Positions 1-5,543 of a stretch of DNA of 6,350 bases are shown one piece after another. This DNA is from Bacillota bacterium (lineage in GTDB: Bacteria > Bacillota > Limnochordia > JAAZLZ01). Every line of letters begins with the position of its first letter. The first letter of the stretch is position 1. The position numbers and the translations under genes were made by a program. The stretch spans positions 1 to 6,350 of the forward strand of contig JAAZLZ010000220.1 in assembly GCA_012799075.1 (NCBI GenBank). Direction: 5' to 3'. The notes under the pieces are model-generated. The model did no database searches and was not told the origin of the DNA. It saw only the letters and a program-made list of their open reading frames with translations.

Positions 1-22
1 CTCCGGTCCAAGTGGGGTCTGA

Positions 23-57
23 CAGAAAAATACCCGGTCCCCCCTTTGGGAACCAGG
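23..57 (-). terminator. Rho-independent terminator-like hairpin with U-tract
   Basis: Read on the minus strand, a 10-base arm at 57-48 (CCTGGTTCCC) pairs with the arm at 42-33 (GGGGACCGGG) around a 5-base loop, with two G.U wobbles, and is followed directly by TATTTTTCTG (32-23). The wobbles would be A-C mismatches in a plus-strand transcript, and the T-run lies only on the minus side, so the signal points to minus-strand transcription. It lies almost 400 bases beyond the SIMPL stop codon, so it is either a backup terminator for that operon or the end of a separate short transcript. Confidence 0.45.
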
Positions 58-95
58 TGCACCGGCCGGTCATTACTCCTTTCCAAAAGGGAGGC

Positions 96-120
96 TTAGG
101 GATTTCTCTCCAAACCCTAA
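96..120 (-). other. Stem-loop upstream of the left-edge terminator
   Basis: On the minus strand TTAGGG (120-115) pairs with CCCTAA (101-96) and, after a single bulged T, TTT (114-112) pairs with AAA (105-103), closing a GGAGAG loop. It is immediately followed by a second smaller hairpin (93-76, 7 bp with one bulged C) and then the terminator-like hairpin at 57-33. The order suggests the 3' part of a structured transcript, but no known RNA family is recognised, and the stem is equally good on the plus strand. Confidence 0.3.
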
Positions 121-334
121 CGGCCGCCTGCCATGGCATCCCGCTTTAGGCACTTGCGACTCGGAGTAGGTATGTGGTTTTTCCTGACAGACAATGGATT
201 CGCTTTGCCAAACCCAGATTCCTGCCTGGTCCGGTGCCTTTGTGCTCACCAATCATGTCAGTCGAAGGACCATCACGCATACAGATGGCAACCCTATTCC
301 TTCTAGGCATGACTTCCATTGACAGGATGGGTCG

Positions 335-357
335 TTGATGCGATCAAATATGCATAT
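335..357. repeat. Two abutting palindromes
   Basis: TTGAT-GCG-ATCAA (335-347) is a perfect 5-base inverted repeat with a 3-base centre. It directly abuts the perfect palindrome ATATGCATAT (348-357). Such a pair could be protein-binding sites or chance. No promoter with good -35 and -10 elements is seen next to it: the TTGACA at 319-324 has no matching -10 at the right distance. Confidence 0.25.
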
Positions 358-398
358 CGGGGGCTAGAAAGCATATCTCGCCGGCCTGGATCTCGAAA

Positions 399-421
399 GG
401 GCAAGGTCTAGGACCCTGCCC
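399..421 (-). terminator. Hairpin just after the SIMPL gene, probable operon terminator
   Basis: On the minus strand GGGCAGGGTC (421-412) pairs with GACCTTGCCC (408-399) across a 3-base CTA loop, giving a 10-bp GC-rich stem with one G.U wobble. It begins 21 bases after the stop codon of the SIMPL gene. The wobble would be an A-C mismatch on the plus strand, which favours minus-strand use. The following U-tract is short (TTTCGAG), so termination may be incomplete or the hairpin may instead stabilise the 3' end. Confidence 0.45.
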
Positions 422-442
422 TCGGTTGGTATTGTCTTTCGC

Positions 443-1153
443 TTATTTGATGGCAAAAGTGGCGTGGGCAGTAACACTTATCTGCTTCTTCTTAGTTGAG
501 GTATCGTGAATCCCACTGCTTGACACTTCGGTGGAATGGGGCTGGGTGATCTGAAAGACGCCCTGGCGCAAGGTCCGGAGCTTCCCGAGGCTCATGCCGG
601 TGCCTTTGAGCATTTCCAACGCCCGCTCCTGGGCGTTCTCCGCGGCCTCGGCCACCATGTTCTTCTTTAGTTCGTCGAGGTTGGAATAGAAGTACTCAAG
701 CTGGGTCCGATAGATATTGATGCCCTGATCCAGGAGTGGAATTACGTTTAGAGCTAGATCGTCAATGGTGTCGACTTCCTTGGAAATCACGTACAGCTCC
801 TGCTCCAAGCGGTAGCCCTCAACCCCATTGCTGCCGTAACGTTCATACACATTGGGTGGTATGATATTAATCTGTTCGGACTTTACTCCCCGCTCATTTA
901 GAAACCCGATCAACTCCTGGAGGGAAGTATAAAGTCGTCGTCTGCCTTCGGCTAAGTCTTCCAACCCGGTTATCTCCGTTAGGGTCAATGACCATTTGAC
1001 AGTATCAGACTCATACTGCTTGGAGGCGATCCCCACCACGTTGATGGTCTGCTGGGGCTTGCGGGACTCAAAAAAGAAAAGACCAAATACCAATGAGGCC
1101 AAAACCATGGAAATCCCCAGAATCACAGCTGCCCGACCATAATCCTTCATCAT
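443..1153 (-). CDS. SIMPL domain (DUF541) membrane-anchored protein
   Basis: This 236-residue protein has a single hydrophobic segment near the N terminus (about residues 7-28), followed by a SIMPL domain filling the rest (about 36-235). The segment starting INVVGIAS, the long helix around the LDELKKNMVAEAAENAQERA stretch (about 160-180), the conserved GVFQITQP...STEVS region (about 198-213) and the closing ISVTAHATFAIK strand are typical of clostridial SIMPL proteins. It should sit in the membrane with the domain outside. SIMPL proteins have no agreed enzymatic role; the family is named after a mouse signalling protein, and bacterial members are linked to envelope or stress functions. I chose the ATG at 1153 because AAAGGA lies 7 bases before it; a TTG at 1177 would add 8 residues but has no better site. 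The gene follows spoVD on the same strand after 87 bases, so it may be the operon's last gene. The family call is firm; the function is unknown. Confidence 0.88.
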   Translation of the reverse strand: MMKDYGRAAVILGISMVLASLVFGLFFFESRKPQQTINVVGIASKQYESDTVKWSLTLTEITGLEDLAEGRRRLYTSLQELIGFLNERGVKSEQINIIPPNVYERYGSNGVEGYRLEQELYVISKEVDTIDDLALNVIPLLDQGINIYRTQLEYFYSNLDELKKNMVAEAAENAQERALEMLKGTGMSLGKLRTLRQGVFQITQPHSTEVSSSGIHDTSTKKKQISVTAHATFAIK

Positions 1154-1160
1154 TTCCCCA

Positions 1161-1166
1161 TCCTTT
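1161..1166 (-). promoter_or_regulatory. Ribosome binding site deciding the SIMPL start
   Basis: AAAGGA on the minus strand ends 7 bases before the ATG at 1153 and 10 before the in-frame ATG at 1150. It lies inside the extended frame from the TTG at 1177, which argues that the longer N terminus is not used. Confidence 0.5.
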
Positions 1167-1210
1167 GCTTGATTCAAATGACAACTAGGTTCTGATGCCA
1201 GAATATCATA

Positions 1211-1240
1211 CTTGCATCCTTCAGGTCTAGTAGGTGCAAG
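1211..1240 (-). other. Small hairpin between spoVD and the SIMPL gene
   Basis: Directly after the spoVD TAA, CTTGCA (1240-1235) pairs with TGCAAG (1216-1211), extended by CCT/AGG past one bulged base, around an 11-base loop. No U-tract follows (TATGATATTC), so it is not a standard terminator. It could be an mRNA-stability or processing element that adjusts SIMPL expression relative to spoVD. Confidence 0.25.
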
Positions 1241-3208
1241 TTATGGCAGGATCGAAGACCAATCAGATTGGGCCGTTAAGGGTGAAATCAGGCCCTCTTC
1301 CAGGACTGCCCGGGGATCGGTGTAAAGAATGACCCTGGTTCCCCGGGGGACTTCAGCTCCCTCGGCGGGCACTTGGGCCAGTACTTGGTCCCCTCCACCC
1401 ATGACGGAGGTAAGAAGACCCATCTGGGTCAGGGTTCGTTGGGCTTCATCAATGGAATAGCCTCGCAGAGAGGGAAGGCGGACTTCAACTACTGGTCTGT
1501 CTGAAGTCTTCTTAGTGGGACGGCGCTTTACACCCATGGCGGGCAGGACTTGGGCCACCAGTCGGCTGAAGACGGGGGCGGCGATGATGCCTCCGTAGAA
1601 GGCTCCCCCTGGCTCCCAGAGCACTAAGGTGCCCGCCATGACCGGATCGTCGGAGGGAGCAAAGCCCAAGAAGGAAGAGGCCACCTTGGAATGGCTGTAC
1701 CGGCCTCCCTCGACGAGCTGGGCCGTACCGGTCTTGCCAGCGACAGGATAGCCGGGAACGTCGGCCCTTTTTCCAGAGCCTTTGGCGACCACTGAGCGAA
1801 GCATCATCCGAGTCGTATCCGCGGTTTTCTGGGAGACTGCCTGCCGGATGAGCTGGGGCTCCGTTTCCTTAATCAACTTGCCCGACCGATCCCGGATTTC
1901 CTGGACCAAATAGGGACGCATGAGTTTACCGCCGTTGGCAATTGTTGCAAAGGCGCATAGGAGCTGCAAAGGTGTGATCATTAGGCCCTGGCCGAAGCCG
2001 ATGTTGGCCCAGGTAACTAGCGGCACCTTGGGACCGGGGGACCGAATCTTGCCCGGTGCCTCCCCGGGAAAGTCCAGGCCCAGGCGCTTGCCCATGCCGA
2101 AACGCATCATGTAATCATAAAAGCGCTCCCCGCCCAACTCTATCCCTAAAGTCGCATAGACCGGGTTGCAGGAGTTTTCCAGGGTCTGGACAAAGGTCTG
2201 GGGACCGTGGCCGCCCCGGTTCCAACACTTGATCCGCCAGCCGGAGACGATCATGTAGCCGGGATCGAAGAAGCTCCGATTAAGACTGGCCACCCCTTCT
2301 TCCAAGGCGGCCGCGGCGGTGACGGCCTTGAAAGATGAACCCGGTTCATATGGATCAGTGACCGCTATCAACCGGCGGTTTTCCTGGGGATAGGCCCGAT
2401 GGTTGGTAATATCATAATTGGGGACTTGGGCCGCAGCTAGGATGGCTCCCGTCTTGGGATTCATGATCATGATCAGACCTTTGCGGGAGCCGGTCTCGGC
2501 AACTGCCCGCTCCACTTCTCGCTGGGCGATGCGCTGGATGTTATGGTCGATGGTCAAGGTCAAATCATAACCATCCACCGGGGGAACGTATTGCTGGACC
2601 CCGTGGGGAATCTGCCGACCGGAAGCATCCCGTTCCACCAAGAGCCGACCTGGCGTGCCCCGCAGCTCCTTGTCGTAATAGAGTTCAATTCCTTCTAACC
2701 CCTGGTTGTCAACGCCCACCAGGCCAAGGATCTGGGGGGCGATGCTGCCCATCGGGTAGCTGCGGACAGGATTGTCAACAACCCCGATGCCCGGCAGCTC
2801 AAGCTCGGTCACCCGCCTTGCTTCTTCATCGGATACCCGCTTTTTTAGCCACTCGGCCGCGGAGCGCTTGGTCAACCGCTGATAGAGAAAGTCGTAGTCC
2901 ACATCAAGGATGGAAGCAAGCTTTAAAGCGGTCCCTTGGGGATCTTTTACCTCAATGGGAATGGCAAAGACCGCCGCGGCACTCTTGCTTTCCGCCAAGA
3001 CCTCGCCATTGGCATCCCGGATGGTCCCCCGATAGGCATCGATGGGGATGGGCCGCAAACGCTGCTCCAACCCCTTTTCCATGAAAAAGGAATGTTCCAT
3101 GAGCTGGATGTAGACGAGCCGACCGGCTAGACCTAGGGCCAACAACACGCAGAGGAGCATCAACACGGTAATCCTTTTCCTGATAACCAGCAAGGGAATC
3201 TTAGGCAT
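1241..3208 (-). CDS. spoVD: SpoVD-type class B penicillin-binding protein (transpeptidase with PASTA domain)
   Basis: This 655-residue D,D-transpeptidase would cross-link peptidoglycan stem peptides on the outer face of the membrane; SpoVD in Bacillus does this for the spore cortex. Visible parts are a basic N terminus and one membrane anchor (about 13-36), a class B PBP dimerisation domain (about 55-210), a transpeptidase domain (about 243-552) with SxxK at S291-K294 (catalytic Ser291, context EPGSSFK), SxN at S346-N348 and KTGT at 492-495, then one PASTA domain (about 577-630) and a 25-residue tail. Cys328 and Cys347, 19 residues apart and flanking the SxN region, match the redox-active pair I recall for B. 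subtilis SpoVD (Cys332/Cys351). Length, a single PASTA and these cysteines favour SpoVD over FtsI/PbpB. The start is the ATG with AGGGGAG 5 bases upstream; that site overlaps the stop of the carboxypeptidase gene, 11 bases away, implying an operon and translational coupling. A division PBP remains the main alternative. Confidence 0.85.
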   Translation of the reverse strand: MPKIPLLVIRKRITVLMLLCVLLALGLAGRLVYIQLMEHSFFMEKGLEQRLRPIPIDAYRGTIRDANGEVLAESKSAAAVFAIPIEVKDPQGTALKLASILDVDYDFLYQRLTKRSAAEWLKKRVSDEEARRVTELELPGIGVVDNPVRSYPMGSIAPQILGLVGVDNQGLEGIELYYDKELRGTPGRLLVERDASGRQIPHGVQQYVPPVDGYDLTLTIDHNIQRIAQREVERAVAETGSRKGLIMIMNPKTGAILAAAQVPNYDITNHRAYPQENRRLIAVTDPYEPGSSFKAVTAAAALEEGVASLNRSFFDPGYMIVSGWRIKCWNRGGHGPQTFVQTLENSCNPVYATLGIELGGERFYDYMMRFGMGKRLGLDFPGEAPGKIRSPGPKVPLVTWANIGFGQGLMITPLQLLCAFATIANGGKLMRPYLVQEIRDRSGKLIKETEPQLIRQAVSQKTADTTRMMLRSVVAKGSGKRADVPGYPVAGKTGTAQLVEGGRYSHSKVASSFLGFAPSDDPVMAGTLVLWEPGGAFYGGIIAAPVFSRLVAQVLPAMGVKRRPTKKTSDRPVVEVRLPSLRGYSIDEAQRTLTQMGLLTSVMGGGDQVLAQVPAEGAEVPRGTRVILYTDPRAVLEEGLISPLTAQSDWSSILP

Positions 3209-3219
3209 GTTCTCTCCCC

Positions 3220-4356
3220 TCAGCTAAGTCCCAACAGGTCAAAAAGCCATTTGAACAAAAAGGTAAAGATGTTGGCCCGACCCACGTTGTTCTTGGCCAC
3301 CAAGTCAACTCTGGCGATTTCGTTGTCCCCTTTGAAGACGGCCAGTTGACCCAGGCGATCCCCCTGTTTCAAGGGTGCCTCCACCACCGCGGGAACGTCC
3401 AGCTCCCGCTCCAGGAGGCGGCGTCCATCATCGAGGAGGATGGTCTTCAGATCGCGGCTCGCTACCAGGGTCACCCTCGAGCGGGCCCCCTCCCGCACCG
3501 GGACAGAGGTGACCTCCTCGCCCATTCGGAGAATGGTCTCCAAGTTGGCAAATCCCCACTTGAGGATTTCACGGGCCTCATCGAAGCGCCTTTCCCTAGT
3601 CTGGGCCCCGAGGACCGCTCCAACGAGCCGCCAGCCATCTTGGGAGGCGGCAAACAAGAGGGTGTGTCCGGCGGGGGTGGTCAGCCCGGTTTTGACACCC
3701 TCCGCGCCGGGGAAGGTGAAGAGGAGATCGTTTGAGTTGCGCAAGGTGCGGCCCTGGCTCTTGAGGAAATACTCCTCCGTCCCCACCGTCCGGGCAAAAA
3801 CCGGATTTTGAAGGGCAAACCGAGCAAGTTGGGCCAGCTCGTAGGCGGTGGAGTAATTGCCGCTGGACTGGGGCAATAGTCCCGTTGCATCGACGAACGC
3901 GGTGTTGCGGAGCCCTAGGGAGCCTGCCCGTTCCGTCATCAGCCGGGCGAATTCCTTTTCTGATCCGCCGATGTACTCCGCCAGGGCAACCGCGGCATCG
4001 TTGGCCGAGACTAGGGCCGTGGCGAACATTAACTCTTCCACACTCAGTTTATCCCCCGACTTCAAGCGGATTTGGGTTCCGCCGCGACTGGCCGCGTTGG
4101 CGCTAACGGTAACCACGTCGCTGAGTTTGATCTTGCGGGCCTGGACCAGCTCAGCTGTCAGAAGAAGGGTCATGGTCTTGACGATGCTGGCAATAGACCT
4201 TTTCTGATGCTCGTTTTTGGCCAGGTAAACCTCCCCCGTTTGTGCATCCATCAGGATTGCAGCGGGGACCTGGATGGCTGGTTTATCTTGCGCCCCCGCC
4301 GCGAAAGGCACAAGCAGGCACAAGATGAGGATGAGGGAGATCCTGCGGGCCGCCAT
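3220..4356 (-). CDS. D-alanyl-D-alanine carboxypeptidase (peptidase S11, DacF/DacB-like)
   Basis: This 378-residue low-molecular-weight PBP removes the terminal D-Ala from pentapeptide stems and so limits cross-linking. A signal peptide covers about residues 1-22, with an AGA-Q cleavage site. The S11 domain follows, with SxxK at S57-K60 (IASIVK; Ser57 the acylated residue), SxN at S117-N119 (VSAND) and KTG at K222-G224 (GVKTGLT). A PBP5-type C-terminal beta domain spans about 274-355, and an amphipathic helix at 362-378 (from NIFTFLFKW) fits the usual peripheral membrane anchor. All catalytic motifs are intact. The start is the ATG at 4356, because GGAGG lies 9 bases upstream; an ATG at 4362 abuts that site and is too close. 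It is the first gene of the minus-strand operon with spoVD, which suggests cortex or general wall maturation. The family call is firm; whether it is the DacA, DacB or DacF type is not decided by the sequence. Confidence 0.92.
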   Translation of the reverse strand: MAARRISLILILCLLVPFAAGAQDKPAIQVPAAILMDAQTGEVYLAKNEHQKRSIASIVKTMTLLLTAELVQARKIKLSDVVTVSANAASRGGTQIRLKSGDKLSVEELMFATALVSANDAAVALAEYIGGSEKEFARLMTERAGSLGLRNTAFVDATGLLPQSSGNYSTAYELAQLARFALQNPVFARTVGTEEYFLKSQGRTLRNSNDLLFTFPGAEGVKTGLTTPAGHTLLFAASQDGWRLVGAVLGAQTRERRFDEAREILKWGFANLETILRMGEEVTSVPVREGARSRVTLVASRDLKTILLDDGRRLLERELDVPAVVEAPLKQGDRLGQLAVFKGDNEIARVDLVAKNNVGRANIFTFLFKWLFDLLGLS

Positions 4357-4364
4357 CGGCATCC

Positions 4365-4370
4365 ACCTCC
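4365..4370 (-). promoter_or_regulatory. Ribosome binding site deciding the carboxypeptidase start
   Basis: GGAGGT on the minus strand lies 8 bases before the ATG at 4356 but only 2 bases before the ATG at 4362. The spacing favours the downstream start and removes two residues from the longest frame. Confidence 0.7.
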
Positions 4371-4387
4371 ACTTTTTCTGCTTAATC

Positions 4388-4416
4388 CTTATGCGCTATC
4401 CGGTGGGATATGTCAC
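4388..4416 (-). promoter_or_regulatory. Probable sigma-A-type promoter for the carboxypeptidase-spoVD operon
   Basis: On the minus strand GTGACA (4416-4411, 5 of 6 to TTGACA) is separated by 17 bases from CATAAG (4393-4388, 4 of 6 to TATAAT). The expected start of transcription would lie roughly 10-15 bases before the GGAGGT ribosome site. The same region reads as a weaker sigma-E-like pair (ACATATC, 13 bases, CATAAGGAT), which would fit sporulation control, but the -10 half matches only in CATA. Confidence 0.4.
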
Positions 4417-4417
4417 C
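4402..4417. promoter_or_regulatory. Imperfect palindrome over the putative -35 element
   Basis: GGTGggATATgtCACC is a 16-base inverted repeat with 6 of 8 base pairs matching. It overlaps the proposed -35 of the minus-strand promoter in the divergent region, a position where a repressor could act. There is no second copy in the window to support an operator. Confidence 0.2.
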
Positions 4418-4450
4418 CGAGAAGAGGGCCTTGCATAGGATGGGAGGTGT

Positions 4451-4457
4451 GAGGTGA
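4451..4457 (+). promoter_or_regulatory. Ribosome binding site favouring the ATG start of the FemAB gene
   Basis: GAGGTGA matches the 16S rRNA tail and its GAGG core ends 8 bases before the ATG at 4463. A second site, GGGAGG at 4442-4447, stands 6 bases before an in-frame GTG at 4454, so a start three codons earlier is also possible. Confidence 0.5.
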
Positions 4458-4462
4458 GATCC

Positions 4463-5542
4463 ATGGAGGTTAAGGTGGTGGAAGAGCAGGATCGGGCAAG
4501 ATTTAATGCCCACATAGCCCGGCTGGGGGGGGATCTTCTGCAGAGCTACGAATGGGGAGAAATCAAGGGGCAGACAGGATGGGAGCCCCTGCGGCTGATT
4601 GCCTTCGATAAGGACCAGGTCAAGGCCGCCCTCTCCATCCTGCAAAGGCAGCTGCCCCTTTTGAACAGCCCCATTTTCTACGCCCCCCGGGGACCGGTCA
4701 TGGACTTCACTGATACCGCCGCCTTGGACTGCCTGCTTGGCCGGGTTGAAGAACTGGCTCGGGCCAGGGGGGCCGTCATGCTTAAGATCGACCCGCCCGT
4801 GCCCAAATCCCGCCAAGATGTTGCCAAAATTCTAAGCTCCCGCGGCTTTCATCATGTGGAAAAAGGGCTTGCTTTCGACGGGGTCCAGCCCCGGTTTGTG
4901 ATGCAGCTGGATATTTCCCCCTCCGAAGGAGCGATCCTGACGGAGATGAAGGGCAAGACCCGCTACAACATCCGTTATGGGGAGCGCAAAGGGGTCCGCA
5001 TCAAGGAAAACTGCACCCGCCGGGACTTGGCCATCTTTTATCAAATCCTGCTGGAGACGGCCCAGCGGGACAACTTCACCGTCCGGTCCTACCCCTATTT
5101 TGAACTCCTCTGGGATCACCTGGCGCCCAAGGGGATGGGCAAGCTCTTCATGGCCTCCTATCAAGGAGAATACCTGGCGGGGGCTTTTCTCTTCCGGCTA
5201 GGGCCCATTGCTTGGTACGTATACGGTGCATCGTCGAATCAGCAGCGCAATCTCATGCCCAACTACCTCCTCCAATGGGCGATGATCAAGTGGGCCAAAC
5301 GAAACGGCTGCCGCATCTATGACTTTCGCGGGGTCTCAGGCGATCTTGATCCGGATAGTCCCCTCTACGGCCTTTACCGATTCAAGACAGGCTTTAGCGC
5401 TTCCCTGGTTGAGTACCTGGGGGAGTACGACCTGCCCTATCGGCCGGTGGTGTATGGTCTTTGGCGAAGGTCAGAGCCTTGGCATAAGTCCATCCTCAAA
5501 TGGAAGGACAGCTTGGGTTCTTTTCTTAAGCGGGGTGAGTAG
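4463..5542 (+). CDS. FemAB/FemX-family peptidoglycan aminoacyltransferase
   Basis: FemAB-family enzymes transfer amino acids from aminoacyl-tRNA to the stem peptide of a peptidoglycan precursor (lipid II or UDP-MurNAc-pentapeptide), building the branch or cross-bridge at the cytoplasmic membrane face. The 359-residue product has the double GNAT-like layout: LLQSYEWGEIKGQTGW (about 25-40), the KIDPPV strand (about 108-113), MKGKTRYNIRYGERKGV (about 162-178), YGASSNQQRNLMPNYLLQWA (about 254-273) and YDFRGVSGDLDPDSPLYG followed by RFKTGF (about 286-311). The size suits the compact FemX type and lacks room for the long coiled-coil arm of staphylococcal FemA. There is no signal peptide, as expected. 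The donor amino acid cannot be read from the sequence. It is divergent from the carboxypeptidase gene and is followed after one base by alr, so the two are very likely co-transcribed and coupled. The start is ATG 4463, with GTG 4454 as the alternative. Confidence 0.88.
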   Translation: MEVKVVEEQDRARFNAHIARLGGDLLQSYEWGEIKGQTGWEPLRLIAFDKDQVKAALSILQRQLPLLNSPIFYAPRGPVMDFTDTAALDCLLGRVEELARARGAVMLKIDPPVPKSRQDVAKILSSRGFHHVEKGLAFDGVQPRFVMQLDISPSEGAILTEMKGKTRYNIRYGERKGVRIKENCTRRDLAIFYQILLETAQRDNFTVRSYPYFELLWDHLAPKGMGKLFMASYQGEYLAGAFLFRLGPIAWYVYGASSNQQRNLMPNYLLQWAMIKWAKRNGCRIYDFRGVSGDLDPDSPLYGLYRFKTGFSASLVEYLGEYDLPYRPVVYGLWRRSEPWHKSILKWKDSLGSFLKRGE

Positions 5543-5543
5543 G

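Larger units (their letters stand above)
1..442. other. Intergenic stretch without a supported gene, rich in stem-loops and palindromes
   Basis: All six frames are short or broken here, and none gives a recognisable protein. The stretch lies downstream of the SIMPL gene. It contains a hairpin at 399-421, and on the minus strand three successive hairpins at 96-120, 76-93 and 33-57, the last followed by a U-rich tract. There are also three perfect 10-base palindromes: ACCGGCCGGT (61-70), TGCCATGGCA (129-138) and ATATGCATAT (348-357). I see no tRNA, no riboswitch family I know, no CRISPR repeat and no transposase. It could be plain 3' flank of the minus-strand operon, a decayed element, or the site of an unrecognised structured RNA. 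Confidence 0.6.

Noticed and set aside
10..26. AAGTGGGGTCTGACAGA, vaguely like an insertion-sequence end, with CTGACAGA repeated at 184-191
   Set aside because: There is no inverted partner, no target-site duplication and no transposase in the window. The 8-base repeat is too short to support a mobile element.
1..139. Minus-strand frame from an ATG at 139 running off the left edge, with no stop in the window
   Set aside because: It has 5 tryptophans in about 46 residues, no good ribosome site, no recognisable motif, and it runs through the hairpins and the terminator-like sequence. It looks like a chance open frame.
1..149. Plus-strand frames open from the left edge to stops at 99 and 149
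   Set aside because: Two overlapping open frames of 32 and 48 codons with no family resemblance; at this length and GC content, open frames are expected by chance.
319..357. TTGACA at 319-324 as the start of a plus-strand promoter
   Set aside because: Sequences at 16-19 bases spacing (around GATCAA) do not resemble a -10 element, and no plus-strand gene follows.
1190..1203. TTCTG-ATGC-CAGAA inverted repeat before the SIMPL gene
   Set aside because: A 5-bp stem with no U-tract and no second copy is expected by chance and has no clear role.
1205..1210. TATGAT as a -10 element for the SIMPL gene
   Set aside because: No -35-like hexamer lies 16-18 bases upstream (best 2 of 6), and there is no extended TG motif.
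3346..4207. Long open frames on the plus strand opposite the carboxypeptidase gene
   Set aside because: The minus strand encodes a complete enzyme with all three catalytic motifs here; the opposite frames are GC-driven shadows with no domain signal.
4382..5164. Minus-strand open frames opposite the FemAB-family gene
   Set aside because: They overlap a well-supported plus-strand gene, lack ribosome sites and have low-complexity translations.
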